In this document: positions 1 through 8,345 of the stretch, in pieces
Numbering within the stretch: position 1 is the stretch's first letter
Layout: each line of letters opens with the position of its first letter
Origin: Tritonibacter mobilis
Lineage (GTDB): Bacteria > Pseudomonadota > Alphaproteobacteria > Rhodobacterales > Rhodobacteraceae
DNA length: 64,000 nt
Direction of reading: 5' to 3'
Assembly (NCBI RefSeq): GCF_001681715.1
Contig: NZ_LNWY01000012.1
Span: 124,001-188,000, forward strand
The notes under the pieces: generated by a model
The model's input: only the letters and a program-made list of their open reading frames with translations
Databases searched by the model: none
What the model was told of the DNA's origin: nothing
Translations under genes and position numbers: made by a program

Positions 1-1
1 G

Positions 2-640
2 CCGTTTTTCGGGATTGAGCCAGTGGTGCTTGACCCGCAGTCCGGCGCGGAAATCGAGGGCAACGGTGTCGAAGGTGTCCTGTGTATCAAGGATAGCTGG
101 CCCGGTCAGATGCGCACCGTTTGGGGCGATCATGAGCGGTTCGAGAAAACCTATTTCTCCGACTACAAAGGCTACTATTTCACGGGTGATGGCTGCCGCC
201 GCGATGAGGGGGGCGATTACTGGATCACCGGGCGCGTCGATGACGTGATCAACGTCTCCGGTCACCGCATGGGCACCGCCGAGGTCGAAAGCGCATTGGT
301 CGCACATGCTGCCGTGGCCGAGGCCGCCGTGGTGGGCTACCCGCATGAGATCAAAGGTCAGGGCATCTACTGCTATGTGACCCTCATGAACGATCGTGAG
401 CCATCGGATGAGCTCATGAAGGAGCTGCGCCAGTGGGTGCGTACGGAAATCGGCCCGATTGCCTCGCCGGATGTGATCCAATGGGCGCCGGGCCTGCCAA
501 AGACCCGTTCAGGCAAGATCATGCGCCGCATCCTGCGCAAAATCGCCGAAAATGATTTTGGCAGCCTTGGCGATACCTCGACCCTCGCGGACCCGTCCGT
601 CGTGGACGATCTGATCACTAACCGCGCCAGCAAGGGGTAA
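2..640 (+). CDS. acsA: Acetyl-CoA synthetase, C-terminal part (cut by the window edge)
   Basis: This is the last 212 residues of an AMP-forming acetyl-CoA synthetase, which makes acetyl-CoA from acetate, ATP and CoA and releases AMP and PPi in the cytosol. The frame is open to the left edge, so the N-terminal two thirds lie outside the window. Visible family marks are YFTGDG, then [15 protein letters not shown] (the hinge and start of the mobile C-terminal domain), and [11 protein letters not shown] near the end, whose lysine is the usual acetylation-controlled catalytic residue. The stop codon is followed within a few bases by an adenylate kinase gene, which fits a unit that recycles the AMP made here. 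Family assignment is secure. Confidence 0.95.
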   Translation, partial: PFFGIEPVVLDPQSGAEIEGNGVEGVLCIKDSWPGQMRTVWGDHERFEKTYFSDYKGYYFTGDGCRRDEGGDYWITGRVDDVINVSGHRMGTAEVESALVAHAAVAEAAVVGYPHEIKGQGIYCYVTLMNDREPSDELMKELRQWVRTEIGPIASPDVIQWAPGLPKTRSGKIMRRILRKIAENDFGSLGDTSTLADPSVVDDLITNRASKG

Positions 641-646
641 GTGAAC

Positions 647-1330
647 ATGAGCACTGATGTGATGACCCGCCCAGCGGTATTGATCCTGCTGGGGCCTCCC
701 GGTGCGGGCAAAGGCACCCAGGCCCGTATGTTGCAGGAAAAATACGGGCTTGTGCAACTGTCCACCGGCGACCTGCTGCGTGCGGCGGTAGCCGCCGGAA
801 CAGAAGCCGGGAAACAAGCCAAGGCCGTAATGGACGCCGGAGGATTGGTGTCGGATGAGATCGTGATCGCCATCCTCAAGGATCGGATGAATGATGCGGA
901 TTGCAAAAACGGTGTCATCCTCGACGGCTTTCCCCGCACCACCGTTCAGGCAAAGGCGCTTGATGCGTTGCTGGCCTCGACCGGACAACGCATCAATGCA
1001 GCCATTAGCTTGCAGGTAAACGACGAGGCCATGGTCGAACGGATCTCGGGCCGCTCCACCTGTGCAGGATGCGGTGAGGGCTATCATGACACGTTCAAGC
1101 CGCCGTTGCCGGGGGACACCTGTGCCAAATGCGGTAGTGCAGAACTGACCCGTCGTGCGGATGATCGGGCTGAAACCGTCGCCAGCCGGCTCGAGGCATA
1201 TCATGCCCAGACCGAGCCTTTGATCACCTACTATGGGGATGCAGGGGTTCTGCAAACCGTTGATGCCATGGAAGAAATCAATCGCGTCGCCACTCAGATG
1301 TCATCTGTTGTGGAAACGGTTTTGCACTAA
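647..1330 (+). CDS. adk: Adenylate kinase with zinc-type LID
   Basis: Converts ATP plus AMP to two ADP in the cytosol. The 227-residue protein has the P-loop GPPGAGKGTQ near residue 16, the AMP-binding DGFPRT motif, and a LID carrying four cysteines (CAGC and CAKC, about 17 residues apart), the structural zinc site of long adenylate kinases. I chose ATG 647 because AAGGGG at 632-637 sits 9 bases before it; GTG 641 in the same frame would be only 3 bases from that site. It lies directly behind acs and is probably cotranscribed, so it may be a dedicated second copy serving AMP-forming acetate activation. Whether the genome has another adk cannot be seen here. Confidence 0.93.
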   Translation: MSTDVMTRPAVLILLGPPGAGKGTQARMLQEKYGLVQLSTGDLLRAAVAAGTEAGKQAKAVMDAGGLVSDEIVIAILKDRMNDADCKNGVILDGFPRTTVQAKALDALLASTGQRINAAISLQVNDEAMVERISGRSTCAGCGEGYHDTFKPPLPGDTCAKCGSAELTRRADDRAETVASRLEAYHAQTEPLITYYGDAGVLQTVDAMEEINRVATQMSSVVETVLH

Positions 1331-1357
1331 ACCTTTTTTCATATGGGTCGCTTTTTG

Positions 1358-1387
1358 AACGCCTCCGTCCGTATGGCCGGGGGCGTT
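1358..1387 (+). terminator. Probable terminator after adk
   Basis: AACGCCTCC at 1358-1366 pairs with GGGGGCGTT at 1379-1387 (9 bp with one G-T pair). It is followed by ATTCTTAATTTCTTTT, a broken T-rich run. It lies 28 bases after the adk stop and before the flavin reductase gene. Confidence 0.5.
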
Positions 1388-1494
1388 ATTCTTAATTTCT
1401 TTTGCATCTTAGTGCAGAGGTTGAAATAAGGGCGTGGGCCGCACTGCGCCTTTCGCACCTGCAGCAACCAACACGGAAACGGAACCCCTGCTCT

Positions 1495-1995
1495 ATGACT
1501 CAAACCAGCTTCATTCCCGGCCCAGACACACAAGCCGAGATGCGCGCTGCCTTGGGGTGTTTTGCAACCGGCGTTGTGGTGGTTACAACGCAAACCGAGC
1601 GCGGTCCTCTGGCGATCACCGTCAACAGTTTCACATCCGTCTCACTGACACCGCCACTGGTGCTCTGGTGTCCTGCCATCCAATCCCAGCGTCATGATCC
1701 ATTTGTCAAAGCGCGGCATTTCTCCATCCATGTGATGGCAGAAACGCATATGGAGGCAGCCCTGCATTTTGCCCGCCACGGAGAGGTTTTCGACACCCGT
1801 CCATGGAGCCGCAACGACGAAGGGAACCCGGTGCTGGATGACGCGCTCACGCGGTTGGATTGCCAACATCACGCAGCACATCCCGGCGGTGATCACACGA
1901 TCCTTGTTGGCGAAGTCTTGCGCGTTTCACAGCGCTCGGATCTGGGATCTGGTCTGGTGTTTCATCAGGGCAAATACGGCCGTTTTTCCGACTGA
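1495..1995 (+). CDS. Flavin reductase-like FMN-binding protein
   Basis: A 166-residue protein of the flavin reductase-like (HpaC/DIM6/NTAB) family. It opens with the family pattern of an acidic helix followed by ALGCFATGVVVVTT, then LAITVNSFTSVSLTPPLVLW, the FMN phosphate and isoalloxazine contact region, and ends with the usual FHQGKYGRF. Such proteins reduce free FMN or FAD with NAD(P)H, often for a partner monooxygenase, but no oxygenase gene is adjacent. The reading frame is open further upstream; I placed the start at ATG 1495 because the family homology begins just after it. A GGAA stretch lies about 11 bases upstream, so the ribosome site is weak. The substrate and partner are unknown. 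Confidence 0.8.
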   Translation: MTQTSFIPGPDTQAEMRAALGCFATGVVVVTTQTERGPLAITVNSFTSVSLTPPLVLWCPAIQSQRHDPFVKARHFSIHVMAETHMEAALHFARHGEVFDTRPWSRNDEGNPVLDDALTRLDCQHHAAHPGGDHTILVGEVLRVSQRSDLGSGLVFHQGKYGRFSD

Positions 1996-2001
1996 CTGAC
2001 C

Positions 2002-2688
2002 TCAGGCGCTACGCTGAGCGGCGGGCATCGGCAGGATCGCCAGCACCCGCTCAGGACAAGCACTGGCGCACAGGCCACATCCCGTGCAGTGGCGATCCCG
2101 AATTTCCAACGTATCACCCTGTTCACCAAGGTGAATGGCATCGCTTGGGCAAGACCAGATGCAGTGTTGGCACAGAGTACAGCCCTCAGAGATGGTCACA
2201 TAGCCCGCATTTACCTGTGCACTGTCTTGTGGCTCCTGAGGTAAGACCCGCGTCGTTTCTTCTGTCACGGGCTCTTCCAACAACACAGCCAGTGCATTTT
2301 CAGAATGAAACAGGGCGACGGTTCCGTCCAAACCTGAGCAGGCGGCGATATCCTCAACAAGATTAAGCTGTCGGTGGATCAATCTGATATCAGGAGATAA
2401 TTCTAGGAACACGCGCGAAAAGCCATGGGCCAATGCGCCCAAGACATCCTCAGTTTGCAGGCAGGCCCCATTACAAACCGTGAGGTTCGTCACCGCATAT
2501 GCACCGCGCAGCCCTCCCGCAGGGTGCACCGGAACATTTGCATTGTAATACAGCACCAATGCCTCAGGACCGCCCCCCATTCGGGTGCGCAGTCGCGCTT
2601 CGAGACAGGCCCGTTCAAGGGCTGCGGAGCGGCGAACGCTCGGCGACGCCGCCCCACAAAAACACACATTACTGGTTAACTGGGACAT
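2002..2688 (-). CDS. Ferredoxin-like protein with two C-terminal 4Fe-4S motifs
   Basis: A 228-residue protein. The C-terminal 60 residues hold two classical 4Fe-4S motifs (CTLCQHCIWSCP and CTGCGLCASACP), each finished by a proline, so it should carry two cubane clusters and pass electrons at low potential. The first 150 residues are not a ferredoxin fold I recognise. They contain further cysteines (VCFCGAAS near the start, TVCNGACLQTED in the middle) and the stretch FSRVFLEL, as in subunits that dock onto a larger oxidoreductase. The start at 2688 is set by GGGGG six bases upstream; another ATG lies at 2691. It stands alone, convergent with the flavin reductase gene, with no obvious partner dehydrogenase in the window. 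Confidence 0.75.
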   Translation of the reverse strand: MSQLTSNVCFCGAASPSVRRSAALERACLEARLRTRMGGGPEALVLYYNANVPVHPAGGLRGAYAVTNLTVCNGACLQTEDVLGALAHGFSRVFLELSPDIRLIHRQLNLVEDIAACSGLDGTVALFHSENALAVLLEEPVTEETTRVLPQEPQDSAQVNAGYVTISEGCTLCQHCIWSCPSDAIHLGEQGDTLEIRDRHCTGCGLCASACPERVLAILPMPAAQRSA

Positions 2689-2781
2689 CATTTCCCCCGT
2701 GACACGAGGGAGCAGATCCCCGCACACATTAACTCAAACGCCTATCCCCTTAACAGAAAGTTACTTTTTCTTAAAATTGAC

Positions 2782-2811
2782 GATACCCAGCCAATGCTCT
2801 GGCTGGGTATC
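2782..2811. terminator. Perfect 12-bp hairpin downstream of the NMT1-type binding protein gene
   Basis: GATACCCAGCCA at 2782-2793 and TGGCTGGGTATC at 2800-2811 form a perfect 12-bp stem with a six-base loop. It lies 35 bases past the stop of the minus-strand binding protein gene. On that strand it is followed by GTCAATTTTAAG, a weak T run. It is probably the end of the transporter operon, placed just in front of the ferredoxin gene. Confidence 0.6.
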
Positions 2812-2846
2812 CTGATGTTTCACGATGGCTTCACTAGCCGAAAGGT

Positions 2847-3833
2847 TTAGTTCAACGCCGCATCCGTAATGGCATGGGTCCAGGCCCCTTCTGGCGTTTT
2901 GGTAATCACCGGATCAGACCCACCCGTAAGCAGTGTTTCCACGGTGCGTTCATAGTCTGCGACGTCCAGCGCGCCATTGCTGCCAGAGGTCAATTTTGCG
3001 ATCTCGCGCATCATGCGTTTCTGGTGGGTCTCTGTCTGGGCACCGGAAGCATCATTGTCGAGCACGATTTCCGCTGCTTCATCCGGATTGGATTCCGCGT
3101 ATTTCCAGCCCTTCATCGAGGCGCGCACAAAACGCTCCATCTTGTCGACAAAAGCCTCATCAGACAGGTTGTCTTCAAGCACATAAAGACCGTCCTCAAG
3201 CGTCGCAACGCCCTGATCCTCGTATTTGAAGGTCAACAATTCTTCTGGCGTCACGCCCGCATCAATCACCTGCCAATATTCATTGTAGGTCATGGTGGAA
3301 ATGCAATCGGCCTGACGCTGCAACAGCGGATCGACATTGAACCCCTGCTTCAGCACCTCGACCCCCTCGGGGCCTTTGCCTTCGGTGGAAATCCCAAGCT
3401 TGCCCATCCAGCTCATAAAGGGGAACTCATTGCCGAAGAACCAGACCCCCAGCGTGCGATCCGCCAGATCCGCAGGCTCGGAAATGCCGGTATCTTTCCA
3501 GCAGGTCAGCATCATGCCCGAGGATTTGAACGGTTGCGCGATATTGACCAGGGGCAGGCCCTTTTCGCGCGCCGCGAGGGCCGCGGGCATCCACTCCACT
3601 GTCACATCCGCGCCACCGCCCGCAATCACCTGAGTGGGCGCAATGTCGGGGCCACCGGGCAGGATGGTCACATCGAGGTCTTCTTCCTCATAAAACCCTT
3701 TGTCTAGTGCCACGTAATAGCCGGCAAACTGCGCCTGCGTGACCCATTTCAATTGCAGTTTGACCTCATCCGCAGCCTGTGCGGCGGAGGTTGCCATCAG
3801 TGCCATGGCGGCGGCTGTTAGCACGTTTTTCAT
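2847..3833 (-). CDS. ABC transporter substrate-binding protein, NMT1/THI5-like
   Basis: Periplasmic binding protein of 328 residues for the transporter encoded just upstream on this strand. It begins with a Sec signal peptide (MKNVLTAAAMALMATSAAQA) cut before ADEVKLQLKW, then the family pattern WVTQAQFAGYYVALDKGFYEEEDLDV and LPGGPDIAP. Relatives bind thiamine pyrimidine precursors, riboflavin or similar heterocycles. Its place at the end of a pyrimidine breakdown locus suggests that it collects uracil, thymine or a related base or hydantoin; that is inference. The start at 3833 has AGGGAG nine bases upstream and gives a proper signal peptide; the longer open frame does not. A gap of about 200 bases separates it from the permease, so it may also have its own promoter. 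Confidence 0.88.
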   Translation of the reverse strand: MKNVLTAAAMALMATSAAQAADEVKLQLKWVTQAQFAGYYVALDKGFYEEEDLDVTILPGGPDIAPTQVIAGGGADVTVEWMPAALAAREKGLPLVNIAQPFKSSGMMLTCWKDTGISEPADLADRTLGVWFFGNEFPFMSWMGKLGISTEGKGPEGVEVLKQGFNVDPLLQRQADCISTMTYNEYWQVIDAGVTPEELLTFKYEDQGVATLEDGLYVLEDNLSDEAFVDKMERFVRASMKGWKYAESNPDEAAEIVLDNDASGAQTETHQKRMMREIAKLTSGSNGALDVADYERTVETLLTGGSDPVITKTPEGAWTHAITDAALN

Positions 3834-4034
3834 CAGTTCGAACTCCCTGTTGATTATGATGAAATCATGCGCAAGCTCATCTCGACACGCAAAAGTTTTG
3901 CTTCTTATTGACGGTCGAAACGGCGTCCTCGCGCATATATTGAGCACTGGCCAAGGCGGGGATTTATCCCTCTGTTCAAGGCGTTGCACCCAAAGGATGA
4001 AGCGCACCCGCAAAATGCGGAGGCGCAGGTTGTT

Positions 4035-4880
4035 TCAGCCCCGTTGAGACGGGTGCCAGAAGGTCAACGTTTTCTCCAAAAGCGCCATCAGACCGTAAAA
4101 GAGTGATCCGGCAAGTGCTGCGACTACAATTTCGGCCCAGACCATATCGAGGGCCAGCTGCCCCACCGAGGTGGAGATGCGAAATCCCATCCCGACGGTC
4201 GGAGAGCCAAAGAACTCGGCCACAATCGCGCCAATCAGCGCAAGCGTGGTGGAGATCTTGAGCCCATTGAACACGAAAGGCAGCGCGGCTGGCAGGCGCA
4301 GCTTGAACAGGCTCTGCCAATAGGAGGCCGCATAGGTGCGCATCAGGTCGCGCTGCATCTGATCGGTTTCACGCAAACCCGCCACCGTGTTCACCAACAT
4401 TGGAAAGAACACCATCACCACGACCACCGCAGCCTTGGATTGCCAGTCAAAACCGAACCACATCACGAGGATCGGCGCGGTGCCAACGATGGGCAGTGCG
4501 GCGACAAAGTTCCCGACCGGCAGCAGCCCCCGCCGCAGGAAATCGCTGCGATCCACAAGAATGGCGGTCAGGAAAGCCGCACCGCAGCCGATGACATAAC
4601 CGCCAAGCGCACCCTTCAGAATGGTCTGGCTGAAGTCCGCCCAAAGGATCGGCAGGCTGGAGGCAAACCGCTCCGCGATCAGCGAAGGCGCGGGCAGGAT
4701 CACCAGAGGCACCTCAAGGCCACGCACCAACAGTTCCCAGACGATGAGGATCGTCAGGCCAAAGATCGCAGGCACCAAGAGCCCCACCGCACGGGTATTG
4801 GCCTTTGGTCCATTGGCCAGCCGCGCGTTGATCCACCAGCCCGCGATCCACACGAGCAGTGCAAGAAAAACCAAGGTCAT
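4035..4880 (-). CDS. ABC transporter permease (NMT1/SsuC-type system)
   Basis: An inner-membrane permease of 281 residues with about six hydrophobic segments. The cytoplasmic loop YAASYWQSLFKLRLPAALP matches the EAA loop that docks onto the ATPase. It follows a longer permease gene on the same strand, so the transporter channel is probably a heterodimer of the two. The start at 4880 is chosen for AGGAGGT six bases upstream. Substrate is inferred from context to be a pyrimidine or ring-opened derivative. Confidence 0.88.
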   Translation of the reverse strand: MTLVFLALLVWIAGWWINARLANGPKANTRAVGLLVPAIFGLTILIVWELLVRGLEVPLVILPAPSLIAERFASSLPILWADFSQTILKGALGGYVIGCGAAFLTAILVDRSDFLRRGLLPVGNFVAALPIVGTAPILVMWFGFDWQSKAAVVVVMVFFPMLVNTVAGLRETDQMQRDLMRTYAASYWQSLFKLRLPAALPFVFNGLKISTTLALIGAIVAEFFGSPTVGMGFRISTSVGQLALDMVWAEIVVAALAGSLFYGLMALLEKTLTFWHPSQRG

Positions 4881-4935
4881 CAGCGCACCTCCTCTGTGGT
4901 CAGGCTGCATCGGGCGCTAGATTTCAGCATATCGC

Positions 4936-5853
4936 TCATGGTTTCACCCCCATGCGCCCCAGCAGCACCTGCTCCAGCAGCCCCAGCAGCGCAACCAGAG
5001 CCGCCGCCAGGATTGCCGCCGCAAAGAGAGCCGACCAGATCTGAACCGTTTGTCCGTAATAGCTGCCCGCCAGAAGTCGCGCGCCAAGTCCGGCCACCGC
5101 ACCGGTGGGCAGCTCGCCCACGATGGCACCGACCAATGAAGCCGCAATCCCAATCTTCAGCGAGGCAAAGAGATAGGGCATCGAGGATGGCAATCGCAGC
5201 TTCCAAAACACCTGCCCCTGAGACGCAAAATACGTCTTCATCAGATCAAGCTGCATATGATCGGGGCTGCGCAGCCCTTTCACCATGCCCACGACCACAG
5301 GGAAAAAGCTGAGATAGGCGGCAATGATCGCCTTGGGCAAAAGCCCTTGTACGCCAATGGAATAGAGCACCACGATAATCATCGGCGCCAGCGCGATGAT
5401 CGGGATGGTCTGGCTGACGATGGCCCAGGGCATCACCGACATATCCATCACCCGCGAATGCACAATCCCCACGGCAAGCAGGATGCCAAGCCCGGTGCCG
5501 ATGGCAAATCCCATAAGCGTCGCCGAAAGCGTCACCTGCGCATGGTAGATCAGGCTGCGCTTGGAGGTGATCTTTTTCATCACCGTCGTATCCCACAGCT
5601 CCGTGGCGACCTGATGCGGGGCGGGCAGACGTGGGCGCTCCACCGACCAGACGCGCGGAATGGCAAAGCTGTTCTGCGCCACGAGACCAAGCGCCGAAGC
5701 ATCACGCCGCTCCCTTGCAGTGGCAGGCGTCACCTGCTCCCCTGCCCGTTCTGCCGCATCCAAAACGCCTTTGATGTTCATCGGCACGCAGGCGAGATAC
5801 CAGATCCCGATCAGCGTCACGACAACGGTGAGGACAGCCAAAACCGTTTTCAT
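4936..5853 (-). CDS. ABC transporter permease with N-terminal extension
   Basis: Second inner-membrane permease of the same importer, 305 residues. One membrane segment at the N-terminus is followed by a periplasmic stretch of about 60 residues (rich in Ala, Arg and Glu) before the usual five-segment core. The docking loop reads YFASQGQVFWKLRLPSSMPY. The extension makes it slightly longer than its partner. It starts 24 bases after the ATPase gene and ends 55 bases before the next permease, so the genes form one operon. Role and substrate follow the neighbouring binding protein. Confidence 0.87.
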   Translation of the reverse strand: MKTVLAVLTVVVTLIGIWYLACVPMNIKGVLDAAERAGEQVTPATARERRDASALGLVAQNSFAIPRVWSVERPRLPAPHQVATELWDTTVMKKITSKRSLIYHAQVTLSATLMGFAIGTGLGILLAVGIVHSRVMDMSVMPWAIVSQTIPIIALAPMIIVVLYSIGVQGLLPKAIIAAYLSFFPVVVGMVKGLRSPDHMQLDLMKTYFASQGQVFWKLRLPSSMPYLFASLKIGIAASLVGAIVGELPTGAVAGLGARLLAGSYYGQTVQIWSALFAAAILAAALVALLGLLEQVLLGRMGVKP

Positions 5854-5877
5854 GCGCGGCCCTCCGAATTCTTAACC

Positions 5878-6705
5878 TCAGTCATGCGCATGCCCCGCGC
5901 GCAGACCCTCGCGGACGCGATGGGCGATTTCGATGAACTCGGGCGAGTCGCGAATATCGAGGGGGCGTTCTTTAGGCAGCGTGCTGTCGATCACCTCGTG
6001 GATGCGGCCCGGACGGGGGGACATCACCACGATCTTGGTCGACAGATACACCGCCTCGGGGATCGAGTGGGTCACAAAGCCGATGGTTTTATCCGTCCGC
6101 GCCCAGAGTTTCAGCAGTTGTTCATTGAGGTGATCGCGCACGATTTCATCAAGCGCACCAAAGGGTTCGTCCATCAACAGTAGATCCGCATCAAAGGCCA
6201 GCGCGCGAGCAATGCTGGCCCGCTGCTGCATGCCGCCCGACAGCTGCCACGGGAATTTACCGCCAAAGCCAGAAAGCTCCACCAGCTCCAGCACCTCAGC
6301 CACGCGTTTGTCCTGCTCGGCCTTGGAATATCCCATGATTTCAAGCGGAAGCTTGATGTTCTTGGCGATGGTGCGCCACGGGTACAATCCCGCCGCCTGA
6401 AACACATAGCCATAGGCACGCTGCTTGCGCGCGTCTTCGGGTGTCATCCCGTTCACGGTCAAGCTGCCGCCCGTCGGCGTTTCCAGAGATGCCACACATC
6501 TCAGGAATGTCGTCTTGCCACAGCCGGAAGGGCCAATGAAGGAGACAAACTCCCCTTTGTTGATCGTGAGGTTGATGTCCTTGAGCGCGTGAACGGATGT
6601 CTCGCCCGTCCCAAACACAAGGTTCAGATCCCGGGCTTCGATCACTGCGGCATCCGGGGCTCGGTCCATGGCGCTGTCCACCCGTGAGGTCATTTGCATA
6701 TTCAT
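5878..6705 (-). CDS. ABC transporter ATP-binding protein (SsuB/TauB type)
   Basis: The 275-residue ATPase of the importer. It shows Walker A GPSGCGKTT, the Q-loop in YGYVFQAAGLYPW, the signature LSGGMQQR, Walker B LLLMDEPF and the switch histidine in GFVTHS, all intact. A variable 25-residue N-terminal tail precedes the domain. I took ATG 6705, seven bases after AAGG; a TTG at 6726 in frame would start inside a strong hairpin. The gene lies downstream of dihydropyrimidinase on the same strand, but that hairpin stands between them, so the transporter genes may be expressed at a lower level than the enzyme genes. Confidence 0.9.
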   Translation of the reverse strand: MNMQMTSRVDSAMDRAPDAAVIEARDLNLVFGTGETSVHALKDINLTINKGEFVSFIGPSGCGKTTFLRCVASLETPTGGSLTVNGMTPEDARKQRAYGYVFQAAGLYPWRTIAKNIKLPLEIMGYSKAEQDKRVAEVLELVELSGFGGKFPWQLSGGMQQRASIARALAFDADLLLMDEPFGALDEIVRDHLNEQLLKLWARTDKTIGFVTHSIPEAVYLSTKIVVMSPRPGRIHEVIDSTLPKERPLDIRDSPEFIEIAHRVREGLRAGHAHD

Positions 6706-6725
6706 TTCATAGCCTTGGTCAAACA

Positions 6726-6748
6726 AACGGGGGCACGCGGCCCCCGTT
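6726..6748 (-). terminator. Terminator-like hairpin between dihydropyrimidinase and the ABC transporter genes
   Basis: AACGGGGGC at 6726-6734 and GCCCCCGTT at 6740-6748 form a perfect 9-bp GC-rich stem with a five-base loop. On the minus strand the stem ends in GTTTGTTTG, a short T-rich run. It sits 11 bases after the dihydropyrimidinase stop and about 20 bases before the ATPase start, so it may act as a partial terminator inside the operon. Confidence 0.55.
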
Positions 6749-6758
6749 CCTGATGCAG

Positions 6759-8213
6759 TTAGACGCCAGTGGCAGGAATGCCGCTGCGCTCCACCGGGCG
6801 CGGCGCGGTCAGATCCTTCCAGGTGCTGAGCGCCGTATTGACCACAGTGTTGGGCGCGCGCTCCACAAACTTGCCGTGGCCTTCCTGCGTCTTGATTTCG
6901 CCGTCCATCACCGCCACCTGACCGCGGGTCAGCGTGTAGCGTGGCAGGCCCTTGACCTCTTTGCCCTCGAACACGTTGTAATCAATGGCAGATTGCTGCG
7001 AGGCCGCCGAGATCACCTTGGTCTTCGCCGGGTCCCAAATCACCAGATCCGCATCCGCCCCAACCAGAACCGCGCCCTTTTTGGGGTAGCAGTTCAGGAT
7101 CTTGGCGATGTTGGTCGACGTGACCGCGACAAATTCATTGGGCGTCAGACGGCCGGTCTCAACCCCATGGGTCCAGAGCATCGGCATCCGGTCCTCAAGG
7201 CCGCCGGTGCCATTGGGGATCTTGGTGAAATCCCCCACGCCATAGCGTTTCTGCTCAGTCGAGAACGCGCAGTGATCCGTCGCCACCACCGATAGAGAAC
7301 CCGACTGAAGACCCGCCCAGAGGCTGTCCTGATGCTGCTTGTTGCGGAACGGCGGCGACATCACCCTTCGTGCGGCATGGTCCCAATCGGCGTTGAAATA
7401 CTCGCTTTCATCCAGCGTCAGATGCTGGATCAGCGGCTCGCCCCAGACCCGTTTGCCCTGCATGCGCGCACGGCGGATGGCCTCGTGGCTGTCCTCGCAG
7501 GAGGTATGCACCACATAAAGCGGCACGCCCGCCATATCGGCGATCATGATGGCGCGGTTGGTGGCCTCGCCCTCCACCTGCGGCGGGCGGGAATAGGCAT
7601 GCGCCTCGGGGCCGGTGTTGCCCTGCGCCAGCAGCTTGGCGCTCAGTTCGGCGACCACATCGCCGTTTTCGGCATGCACCATGGCAATGCCACCAAGCTC
7701 CGCAAGCCGCTGAAAGGACGCATACATCTCGTCATCATTGACCATCAAGGCGCCCTTATAGGCCATAAAATGCTTGAAAGTGTTGATGCCACGGGTCTCG
7801 ATCACGGTCTTCATCTCGTCAAAGACCTGCTCCCCCCACCATGTCACCGCCATATGGAAAGAATAGTCGCAGTTCGCTCGCGTGGATTTATTGTCCCAGC
7901 GCTTCAGCGCATCCAGAAGGCTCTCACCCGGACTTGGCAGTGCAAAATCCACCACCATGGTGGTGCCGCCCGCCAGTCCCGCGCGGGTGCCGCTCTCAAA
8001 ATCATCCGAGGAATAGGTGCCCATGAAGGGCATCTCCAGATGGGTATGCGGGTCGATCCCCCCCGGCATCACGTAGCAGCCGGTGGCGTCCAGCACCTCA
8101 TCGCCCTTCAGATCCGGGCCAATTTCGGTGATGACGCCGCCTTCGACCAGCACATCTGCCTTATAGGTCAGATCCGCGGTGACAATGGTGCCATTCTTGA
8201 TGACTTTGGTCAT
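6759..8213 (-). CDS. hydA: Dihydropyrimidinase
   Basis: A zinc amidohydrolase of 484 residues that opens dihydrouracil or dihydrothymine to N-carbamoyl-beta-alanine or its methyl form, step two of reductive pyrimidine breakdown. The metal site is visible: DPHTHLEMPF near residue 59, the lysine of FKHFMAYKGALMV that is normally carboxylated, histidines in VHAEN and VVHTSC, and the aspartate in VATDHCAF. The start at 8213 follows AGGGAG by seven bases, and the chain begins at the usual point for the family (KNGTIVTADLTYKADVLVEGG). It lies between the amidohydrolase gene and the transporter genes, matching the order of reactions. D-hydantoinase activity is a common side reaction in the family. 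Confidence 0.94.
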   Translation of the reverse strand: MTKVIKNGTIVTADLTYKADVLVEGGVITEIGPDLKGDEVLDATGCYVMPGGIDPHTHLEMPFMGTYSSDDFESGTRAGLAGGTTMVVDFALPSPGESLLDALKRWDNKSTRANCDYSFHMAVTWWGEQVFDEMKTVIETRGINTFKHFMAYKGALMVNDDEMYASFQRLAELGGIAMVHAENGDVVAELSAKLLAQGNTGPEAHAYSRPPQVEGEATNRAIMIADMAGVPLYVVHTSCEDSHEAIRRARMQGKRVWGEPLIQHLTLDESEYFNADWDHAARRVMSPPFRNKQHQDSLWAGLQSGSLSVVATDHCAFSTEQKRYGVGDFTKIPNGTGGLEDRMPMLWTHGVETGRLTPNEFVAVTSTNIAKILNCYPKKGAVLVGADADLVIWDPAKTKVISAASQQSAIDYNVFEGKEVKGLPRYTLTRGQVAVMDGEIKTQEGHGKFVERAPNTVVNTALSTWKDLTAPRPVERSGIPATGV

Positions 8214-8269
8214 ATCAAACTCCCTGTGGTCCGACGCCTTGCGCGCCGTTGTCTTCAAATCCCGGGCGA

Positions 8270-8333
8270 GTTTCTTCTGACCCTAAATATCCCGGGGGAG
8301 TCGCGCAGGCGCGACGGGGGCAGCGCCCCCTCC
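8270..8333. repeat. Intergenic GC-rich repeat, family A, copy 1
   Basis: A stretch of about 64 bases between the amidohydrolase and dihydropyrimidinase genes reads TTTCTTCT, a short variable part, AAATATCCCGGGGG, then two hairpins (GTCGCGCAGGCGCGAC and GGGGGCAGCGCCCCC). The same order TTCTTCT, AAATATCCCGGGGG, GGGGGCAG...GCCCCC occurs in reverse orientation at 47350-47412. It is noncoding and lies within the operon; it may mark the end of a transcript or stabilise RNA. Confidence 0.7.
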
Positions 8334-8345
8334 AAATCAGCGGTT

